A stretch of DNA of 64,000 nt from Candidatus Solibacter sp. (GTDB lineage Bacteria; Acidobacteriota; Terriglobia; Bryobacterales; Bryobacteraceae), in the NCBI GenBank assembly GCA_013822245.1, contig PNKE01000084.1:101820-165819 (forward strand), in the 5' to 3' direction. Shown here piece after piece: positions 23,943 through 33,350 of this stretch; the first letter of the stretch is position 1, and each line of letters starts with the position of its first letter. The position numbers and the translations under genes are program-made. The notes beneath the pieces are model-generated. The model made no database searches. It had not been told where the DNA came from and saw only the letters and a list, made by a program, of their open reading frames with translations.

Positions 23943-25265
23943 TCACTGCTTGCCCGGCGTGATGAGCGGGGGGAGGATCCGGGGTTCGGCTGGGGTGGCG
24001 GTCACGGGGCCTTTGCCGGCCGCCTGTTGGGTTTTGCCGGAGAGGACTTCCAGAGCCTTCTTGAGGATGGCGTCCTCGCCGGGTTTGGCGGGGCCGGGTT
24101 GGGCGGGCTGGGCGGCTGTGGGGGCGGGCGCATCGTCGCCGTCGAGTTCGGCTTCGGGTTCGGAGCCGAGGACGGCGAAGGCCGGGGTGACAGAGGATTC
24201 CTGGATTGTCTTACCGTCGGGGGTCTTGTATTTGGCCACGGCGAGCAGCAGCGCTCCGCCGTCGCCCGTGGGAATGGACCGGCGCAGGGCAGCGTCGCCG
24301 TAGGTGCGTTCGCCGACCACCTTGGCGCGTTTGTTGTCCTGCAGGGCGGCGGCGGCGATTTCGGCGGCGCCGACGGTGCCGCGGTTGGTGAGCACGACCA
24401 GATCGCCCTTCCAGACGACCTTGGACGGGTCGGCGGTGAAGACCTGCTTCTCGATCTTCTGGCCTTCGAGGGTGGCGATTGTGCCGCTTTCGAGGAACAG
24501 GGAGGCGAGCGCGGCGCCCTCCGCGGCGTCGTGGAGGGCGGAGCGGCGGAGGTCGAGGACGAGTTTCTTCATGCCCTGCTTCTGGAGATCGCGGATTCTG
24601 GAGGCGACCTGGGCGGACTTGCCGATGGTGAGGTCCTGAACGATGATCTGGCCGGTTTCGGCGTCGATCATTTTGGCCGTGAGCGGGGGCGCGGCGATCA
24701 TGGCGCGGGTGAGGCTCACTTTGGTGGGTTCGGGCCTGCGCATGCGCAGGACGGTGAGTTCGACGGTGGAGCCGGGGTCGCCTTCAAGCATGACGTCGGC
24801 GTAGGCGAGGGGCATGTCGCGGGTGGAGACGCCGTTGATGGCCTCGATAATGTCGCCGGTGGAGAGGTTCAGGTGGGAGGCGGGCGAGCCTTCGATGACA
24901 TCGACGATGCTGAGTTCAGCGCTGTACTTGCGGGAGAGGATGAAGCCGACGCCGGCGCGCCGCTGCTCCTTGGCCTTCAGGTAGGCCTTGTACTGGCCGG
25001 CGTCGAGGTAGCTGGCGAAAGGATCGACGGTGACCAGCAGGCCGTTGATAGCGCCGAGGGTGACATTTTTCATGTCCGGCTCCTCGACGTAATCGGACTT
25101 GATGCGGGCGAAGACCTCGGTGAAGACGTTCAGGTGGCGGTAAGGCTCGGCGGCCTGGGGCGAGGAGTTCTGGCCGAGGACGGCGCCGACGAGAAGGAAC
25201 CCGACCAGGACGCCAGAGAAGCTGACGAGAACGTTCTTAAAGGTTCTGTTCATTTTGCGCGTCAT
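23943..25265 (-). CDS. S41 tail-specific-protease homologue lacking catalytic residues
   Basis: A 440-residue protein with an N-terminal membrane anchor (residues about 10-30), a PDZ domain (about 105-180) and an S41 domain. The position of the catalytic serine (family form TASASEI) reads TVGAAEI, with Gly299 in its place, and the catalytic lysine position (family TYGKG) reads TYGDA, with Asp324. It is therefore probably a pseudo-protease that binds C-termini or acts as an adaptor. The C-terminus is Pro/Ala-rich. The fold is intact and there is no frameshift, so the change looks selected and not like decay. Confidence 0.85.
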   Translation of the reverse strand: MTRKMNRTFKNVLVSFSGVLVGFLLVGAVLGQNSSPQAAEPYRHLNVFTEVFARIKSDYVEEPDMKNVTLGAINGLLVTVDPFASYLDAGQYKAYLKAKEQRRAGVGFILSRKYSAELSIVDVIEGSPASHLNLSTGDIIEAINGVSTRDMPLAYADVMLEGDPGSTVELTVLRMRRPEPTKVSLTRAMIAAPPLTAKMIDAETGQIIVQDLTIGKSAQVASRIRDLQKQGMKKLVLDLRRSALHDAAEGAALASLFLESGTIATLEGQKIEKQVFTADPSKVVWKGDLVVLTNRGTVGAAEIAAAALQDNKRAKVVGERTYGDAALRRSIPTGDGGALLLAVAKYKTPDGKTIQESSVTPAFAVLGSEPEAELDGDDAPAPTAAQPAQPGPAKPGEDAILKKALEVLSGKTQQAAGKGPVTATPAEPRILPPLITPGKQ

Positions 25266-25458
25266 CCATGCACCCAGGCGGGGGTGCAGGATGGAATCTC
25301 CCTCACTGACAAGTATAACAGCCGGGGTGTCAAGCCCAGGGTCTGATCACATAGACGCAGCCGGGCCGTAAACGGCTGCAGGGATTTCGGTTGGCGGAGG
25401 GCGAACAGCGGGCGGGCGTGTAACGAAGCGCGGCGGATGTGCGCCATATACAGTCACG

Positions 25459-25827
25459 ATGACCAAACGAACTGTCCTGCTGCTCTGCCTGGCGCTTGCG
25501 CTGGCGATGGTCTGCCCGGCGGCCGATGTCACGGGGAAATGGGTGGCCCAGATCCCCGGCCGCGACGGGGAGTTGCGCGAATCCACCTTTGAATTGAAAG
25601 CCGACGGCGCGACGCTGACGGGGACGATGTCCGGGCGCGGCGAACCGGCGCCGATCGCCGACGGCAAGATCGACGGCGACAAGATCTCATTCACGGTGAC
25701 GCGCGAGTTCGGCGGCAACACGATGAAATGGACGTTCACCGGGACCGTGGCCGGCGACGAGATCAAGATGAAGCGCGAAGGCGGACCGGGCGAACCGCGG
25801 GAGTTTGCCGCCAAGCGGGCGAAGTAG
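25459..25827 (+). CDS. Small secreted beta-rich protein
   Basis: A 122-residue protein with a signal peptide (LLLCLALALAMVCPA) and repeated GTMSG/GKIDGDKISF/GTVAGDEIKM strands, as in small lipocalin-like secreted proteins common in Acidobacteria and Planctomycetes. It is divergent from the S41 gene across a 193-bp gap. The ligand and role are unknown. Confidence 0.65.
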   Translation: MTKRTVLLLCLALALAMVCPAADVTGKWVAQIPGRDGELRESTFELKADGATLTGTMSGRGEPAPIADGKIDGDKISFTVTREFGGNTMKWTFTGTVAGDEIKMKREGGPGEPREFAAKRAK

Positions 25828-25927
25828 GAGCCGGTTACCGGTTTTCGGGCGGGCGCGTGAGTGCGGGGCCGCGTGCGGCCGAAGCCGACGAGCGGTTCGG
25901 GGCTGATTCCGGCAACCCGCCGGAGGG

Positions 25928-26722
25928 CTACCCGGCGCGCCGTCCGCCGATGATCGCCACGGGCTTGATCGCCGTGGACCGGCCCGTGTCGTGGTCCACC
26001 GCGACCACGACGGCCCTCAACTGCGGGTCGCCCTTGGCGGCCTCAAACCGCATGGGCAACTGCGTCAGAAACCGCTTGATGATCATCTCTTTCTCGACGC
26101 CGATGACCGACTCATACGGCCCCGTCATGCCGCAATCGGTTTGGAAGGCCGTGCCCTTGGCGAGCACCCGCGCATCGGCTGTCGGCACATGCGTATGCGT
26201 CCCGATCACCGCCGAGACCCGCCCGTCGAGGTGCCAGCCGAGGGCCATTTTCTCGCTGGTGGCTTCGGCATGGAAATCGACAAACCGGACTTTGACGCCG
26301 TCGGGCACCTGCATTAGCAGTTCGTCGGCCTTTTTGAACGGGCATTCGAGCGGCGGCAGATGGACGCGGCCCTGCAGGTTCATCACGGCGTAGCTCACGC
26401 CGTTGCGCGCCGTGGCGATATAAAGGCCTTTGCCGGGCAGCGAGGAGTCGTAGTTGGCGGGTCTGAGAAGGCGCGGTTCGCGGTCCAGGAAGTCGTAGAT
26501 TTCGCGCTTGTCCCAGACGTGGTTGCCGGTGGTCATGACCTCGACGCCGAGGGAGAAGAGCTCCTGGGCGATCGGCACCGTCACGCCGAAGCCGCCGGCG
26601 GCGTTCTCGACGTTGGCGATCACGAGGTCGATGCGCTCCTCGGTGACCAGTTGGCGCAGGTGTTCGGCGACCAGGCGCCGGCCGGCGCTGGCGAAGATGT
26701 CGCCGATGAAAAGGATGTTCAT
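25928..26722 (-). CDS. ymdB: YmdB-family metallophosphoesterase
   Basis: A 264-residue protein with the full metal-site set of the TIGR00282/YmdB family: GDIFASAGR, NVENAAGG, TTGNHVWDK, VDFHAEATSEK and GTHTHVPTAD. Members hydrolyse 2',3'-cyclic nucleotides and affect motility and RNA turnover in Bacillus. The ATG at 26722 is used because the conserved N-terminus MNILFIGD starts there. The 278-bp gap behind it shows no gene. Confidence 0.9.
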   Translation of the reverse strand: MNILFIGDIFASAGRRLVAEHLRQLVTEERIDLVIANVENAAGGFGVTVPIAQELFSLGVEVMTTGNHVWDKREIYDFLDREPRLLRPANYDSSLPGKGLYIATARNGVSYAVMNLQGRVHLPPLECPFKKADELLMQVPDGVKVRFVDFHAEATSEKMALGWHLDGRVSAVIGTHTHVPTADARVLAKGTAFQTDCGMTGPYESVIGVEKEMIIKRFLTQLPMRFEAAKGDPQLRAVVVAVDHDTGRSTAIKPVAIIGGRRAG

Positions 26723-27000
26723 ACCGTCACGAAAAGGGTTCAGGGAGCGCACCGCTCAACCGTACCAGGACCGTGAATCGACCCCTGTAAGCGATACAAG
26801 GCAGACCCAGCCGAGCGCCTTTAGGCTTCTCGTTGCCGCCAGAAGCGGCCCAAGCATGCTCACCAGCGCGTTCATACGAGCCGGACCCGGATTCATTGAC
26901 TATCGGATCAATTTTGCGGACCCGGATACCTGTTCCACAGGAACGCTCCCTGAGTCTTCAGGATAGCCGACCGCGCCGGGTTTCCGCCGGATTATCTGGA

Positions 27001-29001
27001 CTAAGGCTTCCAGACCAGCGTGCGCGCACTGTCACCGGTTGGGCGCAGGACGTCGATTTTGAGCGCCAGGATCACCGCCGACTGGAACTTGACGTCGAAC
27101 GCGGCCGATGCGCCGGGCGCCAGTTCGGCGATTTCGTTGCGGCGGATCTCCACCGGGATCTGGCCCGGCCCGATGGCGACGGTTTCAAGCGTATAGCGGC
27201 GCAGCGGGTGGGCGGGCACCGAGTCGCGGCACTTGACCGTCACCTGATACTCGCCCGGCTTGATCATCAGAACCGCGATCGATTCCACGGGGCTTGAATC
27301 GTTGCGCAGTTCCTCGAACGATTCCTTGCGATGGCCGTAGAGGTCGACGACGCCGTGGACGCGCTGCTTCATCGCGCCCAGGCCCTTGTCGCCGACATGG
27401 GTGCGGTAGTCGTTGTAGCAGAAAAAGATCAGCCCGGCGACGAAGTCGCGCTGGCGGAGAAGGCGGCTGTGGTCGCGCAGGATCTGGATGCGTTTGGCAT
27501 CGCCTTCGGGCCGCTCGAGGGTGCAGGCGCAGTAGCCGTATTCGCTGACGACGATGGCCTTGTCCGGGAACGCGCGGCCGATGGCGTCGATGTTGCGGGC
27601 GAGGTCGGCCTGTGAGCCGCCCTGCCAGCTTTCGTAGTACTGGTTCCACATGACGTAGTCCATCTCGCGCGAGACGTCGTTTTCGGGGGTCTTGGTGAGC
27701 GAGTGCGAGGCGTAGGTGACCAGGCGTTTGGGGTCGAGTTTCTTGGCCTCGTCATAGATGCGCTTGGCGAACTTGTAGGCCGGCGGGTTCTGGCCGCCGA
27801 TCTCGTTGCAGGCGCCCCAGGAACAGATGGACGGGTGGTTGCGGTCGCGGGCGACCATTTCGCGAAGCTGTTCCAGGCCGTTGTTCATCAGCGCCGGGGA
27901 AGGTTCGTCCGTCATGCCGGCGAAGGTCTGCGGACCCCAGGTGGGCACTTCGGTCTGGATCATGATGCCGTGGCGGTCGCAGTAATCGAGCGTGCGTTTG
28001 TCCTGCGGCCAGTGGACGCGGGTGTAGACGCAGTTGAGTTCGCGCATGCCGGCGTGGTCGTGGTCGAGCCATTCGCGCGGTTCGGCCATGCCGTAGCTGG
28101 GATTCGATCCGGCCATGCGCTCGACGCCCATCAGCTTCACCTTTTCGCCGTTGAGGTAGAAGGCGCGGTTGCGGACCTCGAACTTCTTGATGCCGAACGT
28201 CTCGCTGAAGCGGTGGCCGGAATCGAGTTCCAGTTCCAGGCGGTACAGATGCGGGTGGTCGAAGTGCCACAGCAGCGGCTGTTCGATGCGGGCATTCAGG
28301 CCCGCCGCCGCCGTAGCCGCGCCTTCGGCTGCAATCCAGCCGCCGGCATCCTCGACGATGCGCCAGGCGAACCTGGTGTTTGGGCCGCCGCCGGAGGTGA
28401 TCACTTTGGCCGAGACGGTTGCCGGGCCGCCAGCGGCGCCGGGTTCGGCGTCGATCTCGACGCGCTCGACGAAGGTATTGGGCGTCATGTGGAGCCAGAC
28501 AGGGCGGTAGATGCCGCCGTCGTGGGCCCAGTCGCTCGAACGGCCGCGCGGCAGCATCTGTTCGTCGAAGGCGTTGGTGACGTCGACGCGGATGGTGTTG
28601 CGGGCGCCATAATTCAGCAGAGCGGCGACGTCGAGCCAGAAGGACGTATAGCCTTTGCGGAGATGTTCGCCGGCGGGCTTGCCGTTGATCGACACCCGCG
28701 CGGAATGGAAGACGGCTTCAAATTCGATGCGCACGGCCTTGCCGCGCCACGACGCGGGGACGTCGAATTGGCGCTCGTAGACCGCAGGGCCGTAGTGTTC
28801 GGTGAGGTGCTGCTCGATCTGCCAGGTGTGCGGCACGTTGACTTTGCGGAACTCCGATTGTCCTTCAATCCGGAACCGCCAGACGCCGTTCAGCGGCAGC
28901 GTTTCCTGGACGCCGACCGAGACGCCGGCTGGCGCGGGGGCGGCGCCGAGCGGCGCGAGACCGCCGGCGGCCGAGCCCAGGAATGCTCTTCTATACATCA
29001 T
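27001..29001 (-). CDS. Glycoside hydrolase family 2 protein (beta-galactosidase/glucuronidase-like)
   Basis: A 666-residue protein with an RR-type leader, a sugar-binding jelly-roll (residues about 35-180), an Ig-like domain, and the TIM barrel. The acid/base Glu lies in WGACNE (residue 400) and the nucleophile in VVSEYGY (Glu487). It would cleave beta-galactosides or glucuronides outside the cytoplasm. Its start overlaps the stop of the 169-residue gene upstream, so both are on one transcript. Confidence 0.9.
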   Translation of the reverse strand: MMYRRAFLGSAAGGLAPLGAAPAPAGVSVGVQETLPLNGVWRFRIEGQSEFRKVNVPHTWQIEQHLTEHYGPAVYERQFDVPASWRGKAVRIEFEAVFHSARVSINGKPAGEHLRKGYTSFWLDVAALLNYGARNTIRVDVTNAFDEQMLPRGRSSDWAHDGGIYRPVWLHMTPNTFVERVEIDAEPGAAGGPATVSAKVITSGGGPNTRFAWRIVEDAGGWIAAEGAATAAAGLNARIEQPLLWHFDHPHLYRLELELDSGHRFSETFGIKKFEVRNRAFYLNGEKVKLMGVERMAGSNPSYGMAEPREWLDHDHAGMRELNCVYTRVHWPQDKRTLDYCDRHGIMIQTEVPTWGPQTFAGMTDEPSPALMNNGLEQLREMVARDRNHPSICSWGACNEIGGQNPPAYKFAKRIYDEAKKLDPKRLVTYASHSLTKTPENDVSREMDYVMWNQYYESWQGGSQADLARNIDAIGRAFPDKAIVVSEYGYCACTLERPEGDAKRIQILRDHSRLLRQRDFVAGLIFFCYNDYRTHVGDKGLGAMKQRVHGVVDLYGHRKESFEELRNDSSPVESIAVLMIKPGEYQVTVKCRDSVPAHPLRRYTLETVAIGPGQIPVEIRRNEIAELAPGASAAFDVKFQSAVILALKIDVLRPTGDSARTLVWKP

Positions 29002-29507
29002 CGAATCGCCTCCTCTTCAAGGTCGGTCAGGATGTTCCACAGTTTCGCCTCGCGGCCGCGGTTTTCCCGCAGCCAGCGTTTGCTGCCTTCGGCCATGGCC
29101 TGCTGGCAGAGGGTGTCTTCGGATTCAAGCCGGTATTCAAACAGCTTCTCCTCGATTTCGGCGAGGATGGCCAGGGGTTCTTCGTTGCCGTAGTTGCGGG
29201 CGCCGAGTTGTTGGGCGAGCGAGACGACGAAGCCGAGCCGGTTCTGTTTCTGGCGGCGGCGGGCTTCCTTGATGGCCCAGGTCCAATCGAGGCCGTAGTA
29301 TTCCAGGGCGAGCCAGGGCAGGGCGCGGAGGATGCGCGGTTCGAGATTTTCGCAGGCGATGGCGGCGAGCAGGACGACGGCCGGGTCCTGGCGCGGCAAG
29401 GGCTGTTCATCGAAATCGAGGCGCAACTGGCCGACGAACGGGCAACCCAAGCCCATCAGGGCCTCTTCGATCGCCGCGGCCCTGCTCTTGCCCTTTCGTC
29501 CAGCCAT
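28998..29507 (-). CDS. Hypothetical protein coupled to the GH2 gene
   Basis: A 169-residue, mostly helical protein with a basic start and an acidic C-terminus. It contains two tryptophan-rich segments (YYGLDWTWAIKEARRRQKQ and GSKRWLRENR). No family is recognised. The stop overlaps the GH2 start by 4 bases. No signal peptide is seen, so it is probably cytoplasmic. Confidence 0.6.
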   Translation of the reverse strand: MAGRKGKSRAAAIEEALMGLGCPFVGQLRLDFDEQPLPRQDPAVVLLAAIACENLEPRILRALPWLALEYYGLDWTWAIKEARRRQKQNRLGFVVSLAQQLGARNYGNEEPLAILAEIEEKLFEYRLESEDTLCQQAMAEGSKRWLRENRGREAKLWNILTDLEEEAIR

Positions 29508-29605
29508 GAACCCTCTACTCTACCGCTTGTCCCCGTTCGCGGAACAGAGGCCCGCGGCGAAATTCGAGCCCAGCGCGGCTGAACAAGCCGGTGCGCGGTC
29601 TGGCG

Positions 29606-29845
29606 CTACCGTTTATCCGGAGTCCACTTGAGCTGGAACTCCAGTTCCTCCTGCGAGGCGCCGCGTTCGTGTTCGATATTGATGACGGCGGTGGGCGGGA
29701 TGGAGATCCGCTCACCCGCGACCTGAATCCGGAAGCGTTTGCCCTGCTCGATGTGGTCGGCCAGGCGGCGCAGTTTGGCGACGAACTTGTCCTTGGGATA
29801 GTCCTTCTCGATGTCGCGCGTGGGGGGCTTGTTTCCGGCTGCCAT
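29606..29845 (-). CDS. Amphi-Trp domain protein
   Basis: A 79-residue protein matching the small amphi-Trp domain: helix DKFVAKLRRLADHIEQGKRF, strand FRIQVAGERISIP, and the C-terminal EELEFQLKW. These domains are found alone in many bacteria and archaea and have no settled function. It lies 98 bases upstream of the 169-residue gene on the same strand. Confidence 0.75.
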   Translation of the reverse strand: MAAGNKPPTRDIEKDYPKDKFVAKLRRLADHIEQGKRFRIQVAGERISIPPTAVINIEHERGASQEELEFQLKWTPDKR

Positions 29846-29928
29846 GAGTTTATCTCCGTTTCCTCAATTGTCGCTCGATGCGCCGCGAACGAGACCCAGC
29901 GGGCCGGCCGGCGGCGGCGGGCGGCCTG

Positions 29929-30879
29929 TCACTGCTGCCGCACGAGCGAGGCGATCTGGCTCAGGTCGATATTCCGGGCCTTCTGCTGGATTTCGCCGGA
30001 GTAATTTTGCTGCAGGCTCTTGCCCTGATCGATGAGCGAAGAGAACAACTGTTTGAGCCGGGCCGTGTCGATGGCGCGGCCCGAGGAGTAATACTGCCTG
30101 GCCACGTGGCCGAGGGCATAGGTGGTGGCGAACGAGAAGGCGGAGCCGGTGGCCGCGCCGCCGAGCATGCCGAGCGGGCCGCCAACCTTTTTGAGCATGC
30201 CGCCGATCAGTTTGCGGCCGATCTGTTCGACGTACTGTCCGGCGAGGCCGACGCCCAGAGTGGCGGCGAATTCCTTGATGTGGCCGCGGTCCAGTTCGAA
30301 GCCGTAGGCTTTGCCGATGCGGTAGACCATTTTCGTCTGCAGAGGCAGGATGGCCATGGAGGCGAGCGACTGAGGCAGAAGTTCGAGCGCCCCGTTGAGC
30401 AGCGAGTAGTTGAGCACCATTTTGTCGAGTTCGGCCGTGTCCACGGCGGACTGCGCGGCGGCGGCGGGGCCTGTGTCCGCGGACAGCGCGCCGGCAGACA
30501 AGGCCGTACCGGCAATCTCTTCGGCATCGCGCGCGAACGCCCGAGCCGGTCCGGCTTCGAGCGCGAGCACGGCGGCCAGGCGCTCCAGGAACGCTGACTC
30601 GGCCTCACTTGCCACGCCGTCGGCGTCGCACACGCAGACGGCCATTTCATAGGCCAGTTGCCGCGCCTCAGGGCTGCCGATCCGGGCCGCCGCGGTTTCC
30701 AGCGAGATGCGCTGGAGAAGAACATCCTGGTAGAGCGCCGGCATGTCGATGCCGCCGCCGGGCGCGAGGCTGTCGAAGATGCGCTTGATCTGGGCGCGCT
30801 CCTGCTCGTCCTTGCGGCCATCGGCGAATGCCGCCATCACGCTGATCGTCAGGACTGATTTCTGTTCTTGATCGCTCAT
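29929..30879 (-). CDS. TerB-like / DUF697-like two-domain protein
   Basis: A 316-residue protein. Residues about 1-120 are helical with ISVMAAFADGRKDEQE and VCVCDADGVASEAESAFLE, the acidic repeats of TerB-type tellurite/phage-resistance domains. Residues about 165-290 have the glycine-rich hydrophobic helices of DUF697/YcjF-type membrane-associated proteins (GGPLGMLGGAATGSAFSFAT). The ATG at 30879 has GGAGG 5 bases upstream. A tetranucleotide repeat sits just before it. Confidence 0.7.
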   Translation of the reverse strand: MSDQEQKSVLTISVMAAFADGRKDEQERAQIKRIFDSLAPGGGIDMPALYQDVLLQRISLETAAARIGSPEARQLAYEMAVCVCDADGVASEAESAFLERLAAVLALEAGPARAFARDAEEIAGTALSAGALSADTGPAAAAQSAVDTAELDKMVLNYSLLNGALELLPQSLASMAILPLQTKMVYRIGKAYGFELDRGHIKEFAATLGVGLAGQYVEQIGRKLIGGMLKKVGGPLGMLGGAATGSAFSFATTYALGHVARQYYSSGRAIDTARLKQLFSSLIDQGKSLQQNYSGEIQQKARNIDLSQIASLVRQQ

Positions 30880-30885
30880 TTCGCC

Positions 30886-30913
30886 TCCATCCATCCATCC
30901 ATCCATCCATCCA
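30886..30913. repeat. Tetranucleotide repeat (TGGA)7 in the 5' leader
   Basis: Seven perfect TGGA units, read on the coding strand of the TerB-like gene, end next to the GGAGG ribosome-binding site 5 bases before its ATG. An alternative upstream ATG would read through the repeat in frame. Changes in repeat number would alter leader length or frame, so slippage could vary expression. Confidence 0.85.
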
Positions 30914-30991
30914 CCCATCAGTCTATCAGCGGGGGCGGCCCGGCGGCTCCAATCGCGGCTGTCTTATCCGCGTATAATGAAGGGTTTTCGC

Positions 30992-31681
30992 ATGACTATC
31001 GACTGGTTTCCACTCTGGCTGAGCCTGCGGGTTGCCGCGCTTTCAACGGCGGTGGCGCTGCTGCTGGGGCTGTGGCTGGCGTGGCTGCTGGCGCGGCGTC
31101 CGTTCCGGGGGCGGGACGCGGTTTCGGCGGCGGTGACGCTGCCGCTGGTGCTGCCGCCGACGGTGCTGGGCTACTACCTGCTGGTGCTGCTGGGGCGCAA
31201 CAGCCCGTTGGGCGAGTTCTACGAATGGGTGTTCGGCCAGCCGCTGGTGTTCACCTGGCAGGCGGCGGTTCTGGCGGCGCTGCTGCATTCGGCGCCGTTG
31301 CTGATTCAATCGGCGCGGGCGGCGCTGGAGACGGTCGACGCTTCGTTTGAACGGGCGGCGAGGACGCTGGGGGCATCGGAATGGAAGGTGTTCTGGCGGG
31401 TATCGCTGCCGCTGGCCTGGAAGCCGGTGCTGGCGGCGACGGCGTTGGCCTTTGCCCGTTCGCTGGGCGATTTCGGCATCACCATCATGGTGGCGGGCAA
31501 CATTCCCGGGCGCACGCAGACGCTCTCGGTGGCGATTTATGACGCGGTGGAAGCAGGCGACGGCGCGCTGGCGCGAACGCTGGTGCTGGTGATCAGCGCC
31601 ATTGCGCTGGCGATTCTGTGGTTTGCGAACCGGCTGGCGCGGACGGCATTTACCTTCACATCGGGGCAGGGGCAGAGATGA
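30992..31681 (+). CDS. modB: Molybdate ABC transporter permease
   Basis: A 229-residue permease with about five membrane helices and the EAA loop (ERAARTLGASEWKVFWRVSLP), matching ModB, including LPLVLPPTVLGYYLL. The ATG at 30992 is chosen with GAAGGG 7 bases upstream; another at 30977 overlaps a TATAAT at 30973-30978. The stop overlaps modC (ATGA). No modA binding-protein gene is next to it, so the binding protein is encoded elsewhere. Confidence 0.9.
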   Translation: MTIDWFPLWLSLRVAALSTAVALLLGLWLAWLLARRPFRGRDAVSAAVTLPLVLPPTVLGYYLLVLLGRNSPLGEFYEWVFGQPLVFTWQAAVLAALLHSAPLLIQSARAALETVDASFERAARTLGASEWKVFWRVSLPLAWKPVLAATALAFARSLGDFGITIMVAGNIPGRTQTLSVAIYDAVEAGDGALARTLVLVISAIALAILWFANRLARTAFTFTSGQGQR

Positions 31682-32766
31682 TCGACGCCCGCATCCGCAA
31701 GCGGTTCCCGGCGAGCAAGGACTCGACGGCGTTTGAACTGGACATCCATTTGAAGGCGGCCTCGGCGGTGACGGTGCTGTTCGGGCCTTCGGGTTCGGGC
31801 AAGACGCTGGCGCTGGACGCCATCGCCGGCTTCATCACGCCGGACGAAGGGCGCATCACGGTGGGCGACGCGCTGCTGTTCGACGTCGCCGCGCGCGTAT
31901 CGCTGACGCCGCAGGACCGCCGCTGCGGCTACGTCTTCCAGAACTACGCGCTGTTTCCGCACATGACGCTGAAGGAGAATCTGGCGTTCGCCGCCGACCG
32001 GCTGCCGCGCGCCGAGCGGCGGGGCAGGATCGCCGAAATGCTCGACCAGTTCCACCTCGGCGAGGTGAGCGGACGCAAGCCGCACGAGCTCTCGGGCGGG
32101 CAGAAACAGCGGGCCTCCATCGCCAGGGCGCTGCTGGGAAATCCGCGTATCCTGCTGCTGGACGAGCCGGCGCGCGGCCTGGACCCGGCATTGCGGGCGG
32201 AGTTGTACGTGGTGTTGAACGAGGTGCAGAGATCGTTCAAAGTGCCGGTGCTGCTGGTGACGCACGATCTGGAAGAGTGCTTTGAACTGGGCGACCAGAT
32301 GGTGGTGGTCGACAACGGGCGGATCGTTCAATCGGGACAGCCGCCGGAGATCCTGGACGGGCCGGCGAACCCGGCCGTGGCGAGGCTGCTGGACCGGCAT
32401 AATCTGGTGAGCGCAGAGATCGTGGCCCTGGACCCGGCGCGGCAGTTGAGCCGGCTGGTGTGCTTTCCGGGCGCGGAGGAGAGCTTCGAGATCCTGGGGC
32501 CGTATCTGCCCGGCCACCTGCTGGGCGCGCGGGTGACGTTCGCCATCCGGACGGACCGGTTGCTGGCGGCGCCGGCATCGCCACCGGTTGCCGGCGCCGT
32601 GGCGCTGGATCTCGCCCGGGTCTCATTGCGGCCACAGACCGCGCGGCTGATGTTCGGCAACGGGCTGATGGCCGAGATGCCGCTCCGCGCCTACGAATCG
32701 CACCGCCATAATAAGAGATGGACGGTGAGATTTCCGCCCGAAGCGATCAGGCTGATGAAACCATGA
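31678..32766 (+). CDS. modC: Molybdate ABC transporter ATP-binding protein
   Basis: A 362-residue ATPase with Walker A GPSGSGKT at residues 36-43, signature ELSGGQKQR, Walker B ILLLDEPARGLD and the H-loop VTHD. A C-terminal TOBE/MopI-like regulatory domain extends from about residue 265. It powers molybdate import through ModB. The start overlaps the modB stop and the stop overlaps the next gene, so four proteins are translated in series. Confidence 0.9.
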   Translation: MIDARIRKRFPASKDSTAFELDIHLKAASAVTVLFGPSGSGKTLALDAIAGFITPDEGRITVGDALLFDVAARVSLTPQDRRCGYVFQNYALFPHMTLKENLAFAADRLPRAERRGRIAEMLDQFHLGEVSGRKPHELSGGQKQRASIARALLGNPRILLLDEPARGLDPALRAELYVVLNEVQRSFKVPVLLVTHDLEECFELGDQMVVVDNGRIVQSGQPPEILDGPANPAVARLLDRHNLVSAEIVALDPARQLSRLVCFPGAEESFEILGPYLPGHLLGARVTFAIRTDRLLAAPASPPVAGAVALDLARVSLRPQTARLMFGNGLMAEMPLRAYESHRHNKRWTVRFPPEAIRLMKP

Positions 32767-33350
32767 AGACCTTCGAAGAATATATAGACCTGGCCGCGGC
32801 GGCGCACGGCCATATCTGCGCCGGGCAGATTCTGGGCATCCGGCTGGCAGTGCACGGGCTGGCGCTGCTGGGGCTTGACGACCCGACGGGGGCGCACCGC
32901 AAGCGCCTGGTGACCTATGTGGAAATCGACCGCTGCGCCACCGACGCGATCGGCGTGGTGACGGGCTGCCGGCTGGGCAAGCGGTCGTTGAAATTTCTGG
33001 ACTTCGGCAAGATGGCGGCGACGTTCCGCGACCTGGAAGCGGGCCGGGCGGTGCGGGTGGCGGCGCTTGAGACGTCGAAGCAGCGGGCGCGGGAGCTGTA
33101 TCCGGAGATCGAATCGAAGAACGAGCAACAGATGAAGGCGTACCGGGATCTGCCGGACGGCGAGCTGTTCGCGCACGAGTGGGTGACGGTGGAAACGGGC
33201 CCGGAGGACCTGCCGGGGTTTAAGGGTCCGAGGGTGGCGTGCGCGTCGTGCGGCGAAGGCATCAGTTTCCAGCGGGAAGTGGACGCCGGCGGCCTGACGC
33301 TGTGCCGCGGCTGCGCCGGGCAGGCGTATTACAAGCCGTTGCCGAAGTGA
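32763..33350 (+). CDS. FmdE-family protein with C-terminal zinc ribbon
   Basis: A 195-residue protein. Residues about 5-140 match FmdE (AAAHGHICAGQILGIRLA; YVEIDRCATDAIGVVTGC), a domain found beside molybdenum formylmethanofuran dehydrogenases and bacterial molybdenum genes. A ribbon CASC...CRGC lies near the end. Conserved His and Cys suggest metal binding. Coupling to modBC supports a role in molybdenum handling or cofactor delivery. Confidence 0.85.
   Translation: MKTFEEYIDLAAAAHGHICAGQILGIRLAVHGLALLGLDDPTGAHRKRLVTYVEIDRCATDAIGVVTGCRLGKRSLKFLDFGKMAATFRDLEAGRAVRVAALETSKQRARELYPEIESKNEQQMKAYRDLPDGELFAHEWVTVETGPEDLPGFKGPRVACASCGEGISFQREVDAGGLTLCRGCAGQAYYKPLPK

Noticed and set aside
23802..25346. 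A 514-codon rightward glycine-rich frame
   Set aside because: It is antisense to the FmdB and S41 genes and has a biased composition with no domain.
22941..25472. GACCAAACGAACT found at about 22943 and 25460
   Set aside because: A shared 13-mer pair is expected by chance in 64 kb, and the second copy is inside a start region with coding constraint.
30973..30978. Perfect TATAAT as the modB promoter
   Set aside because: No fitting -35 box lies upstream and a start there would drop the GAAGGG site used by modB; it is left as coincidental.
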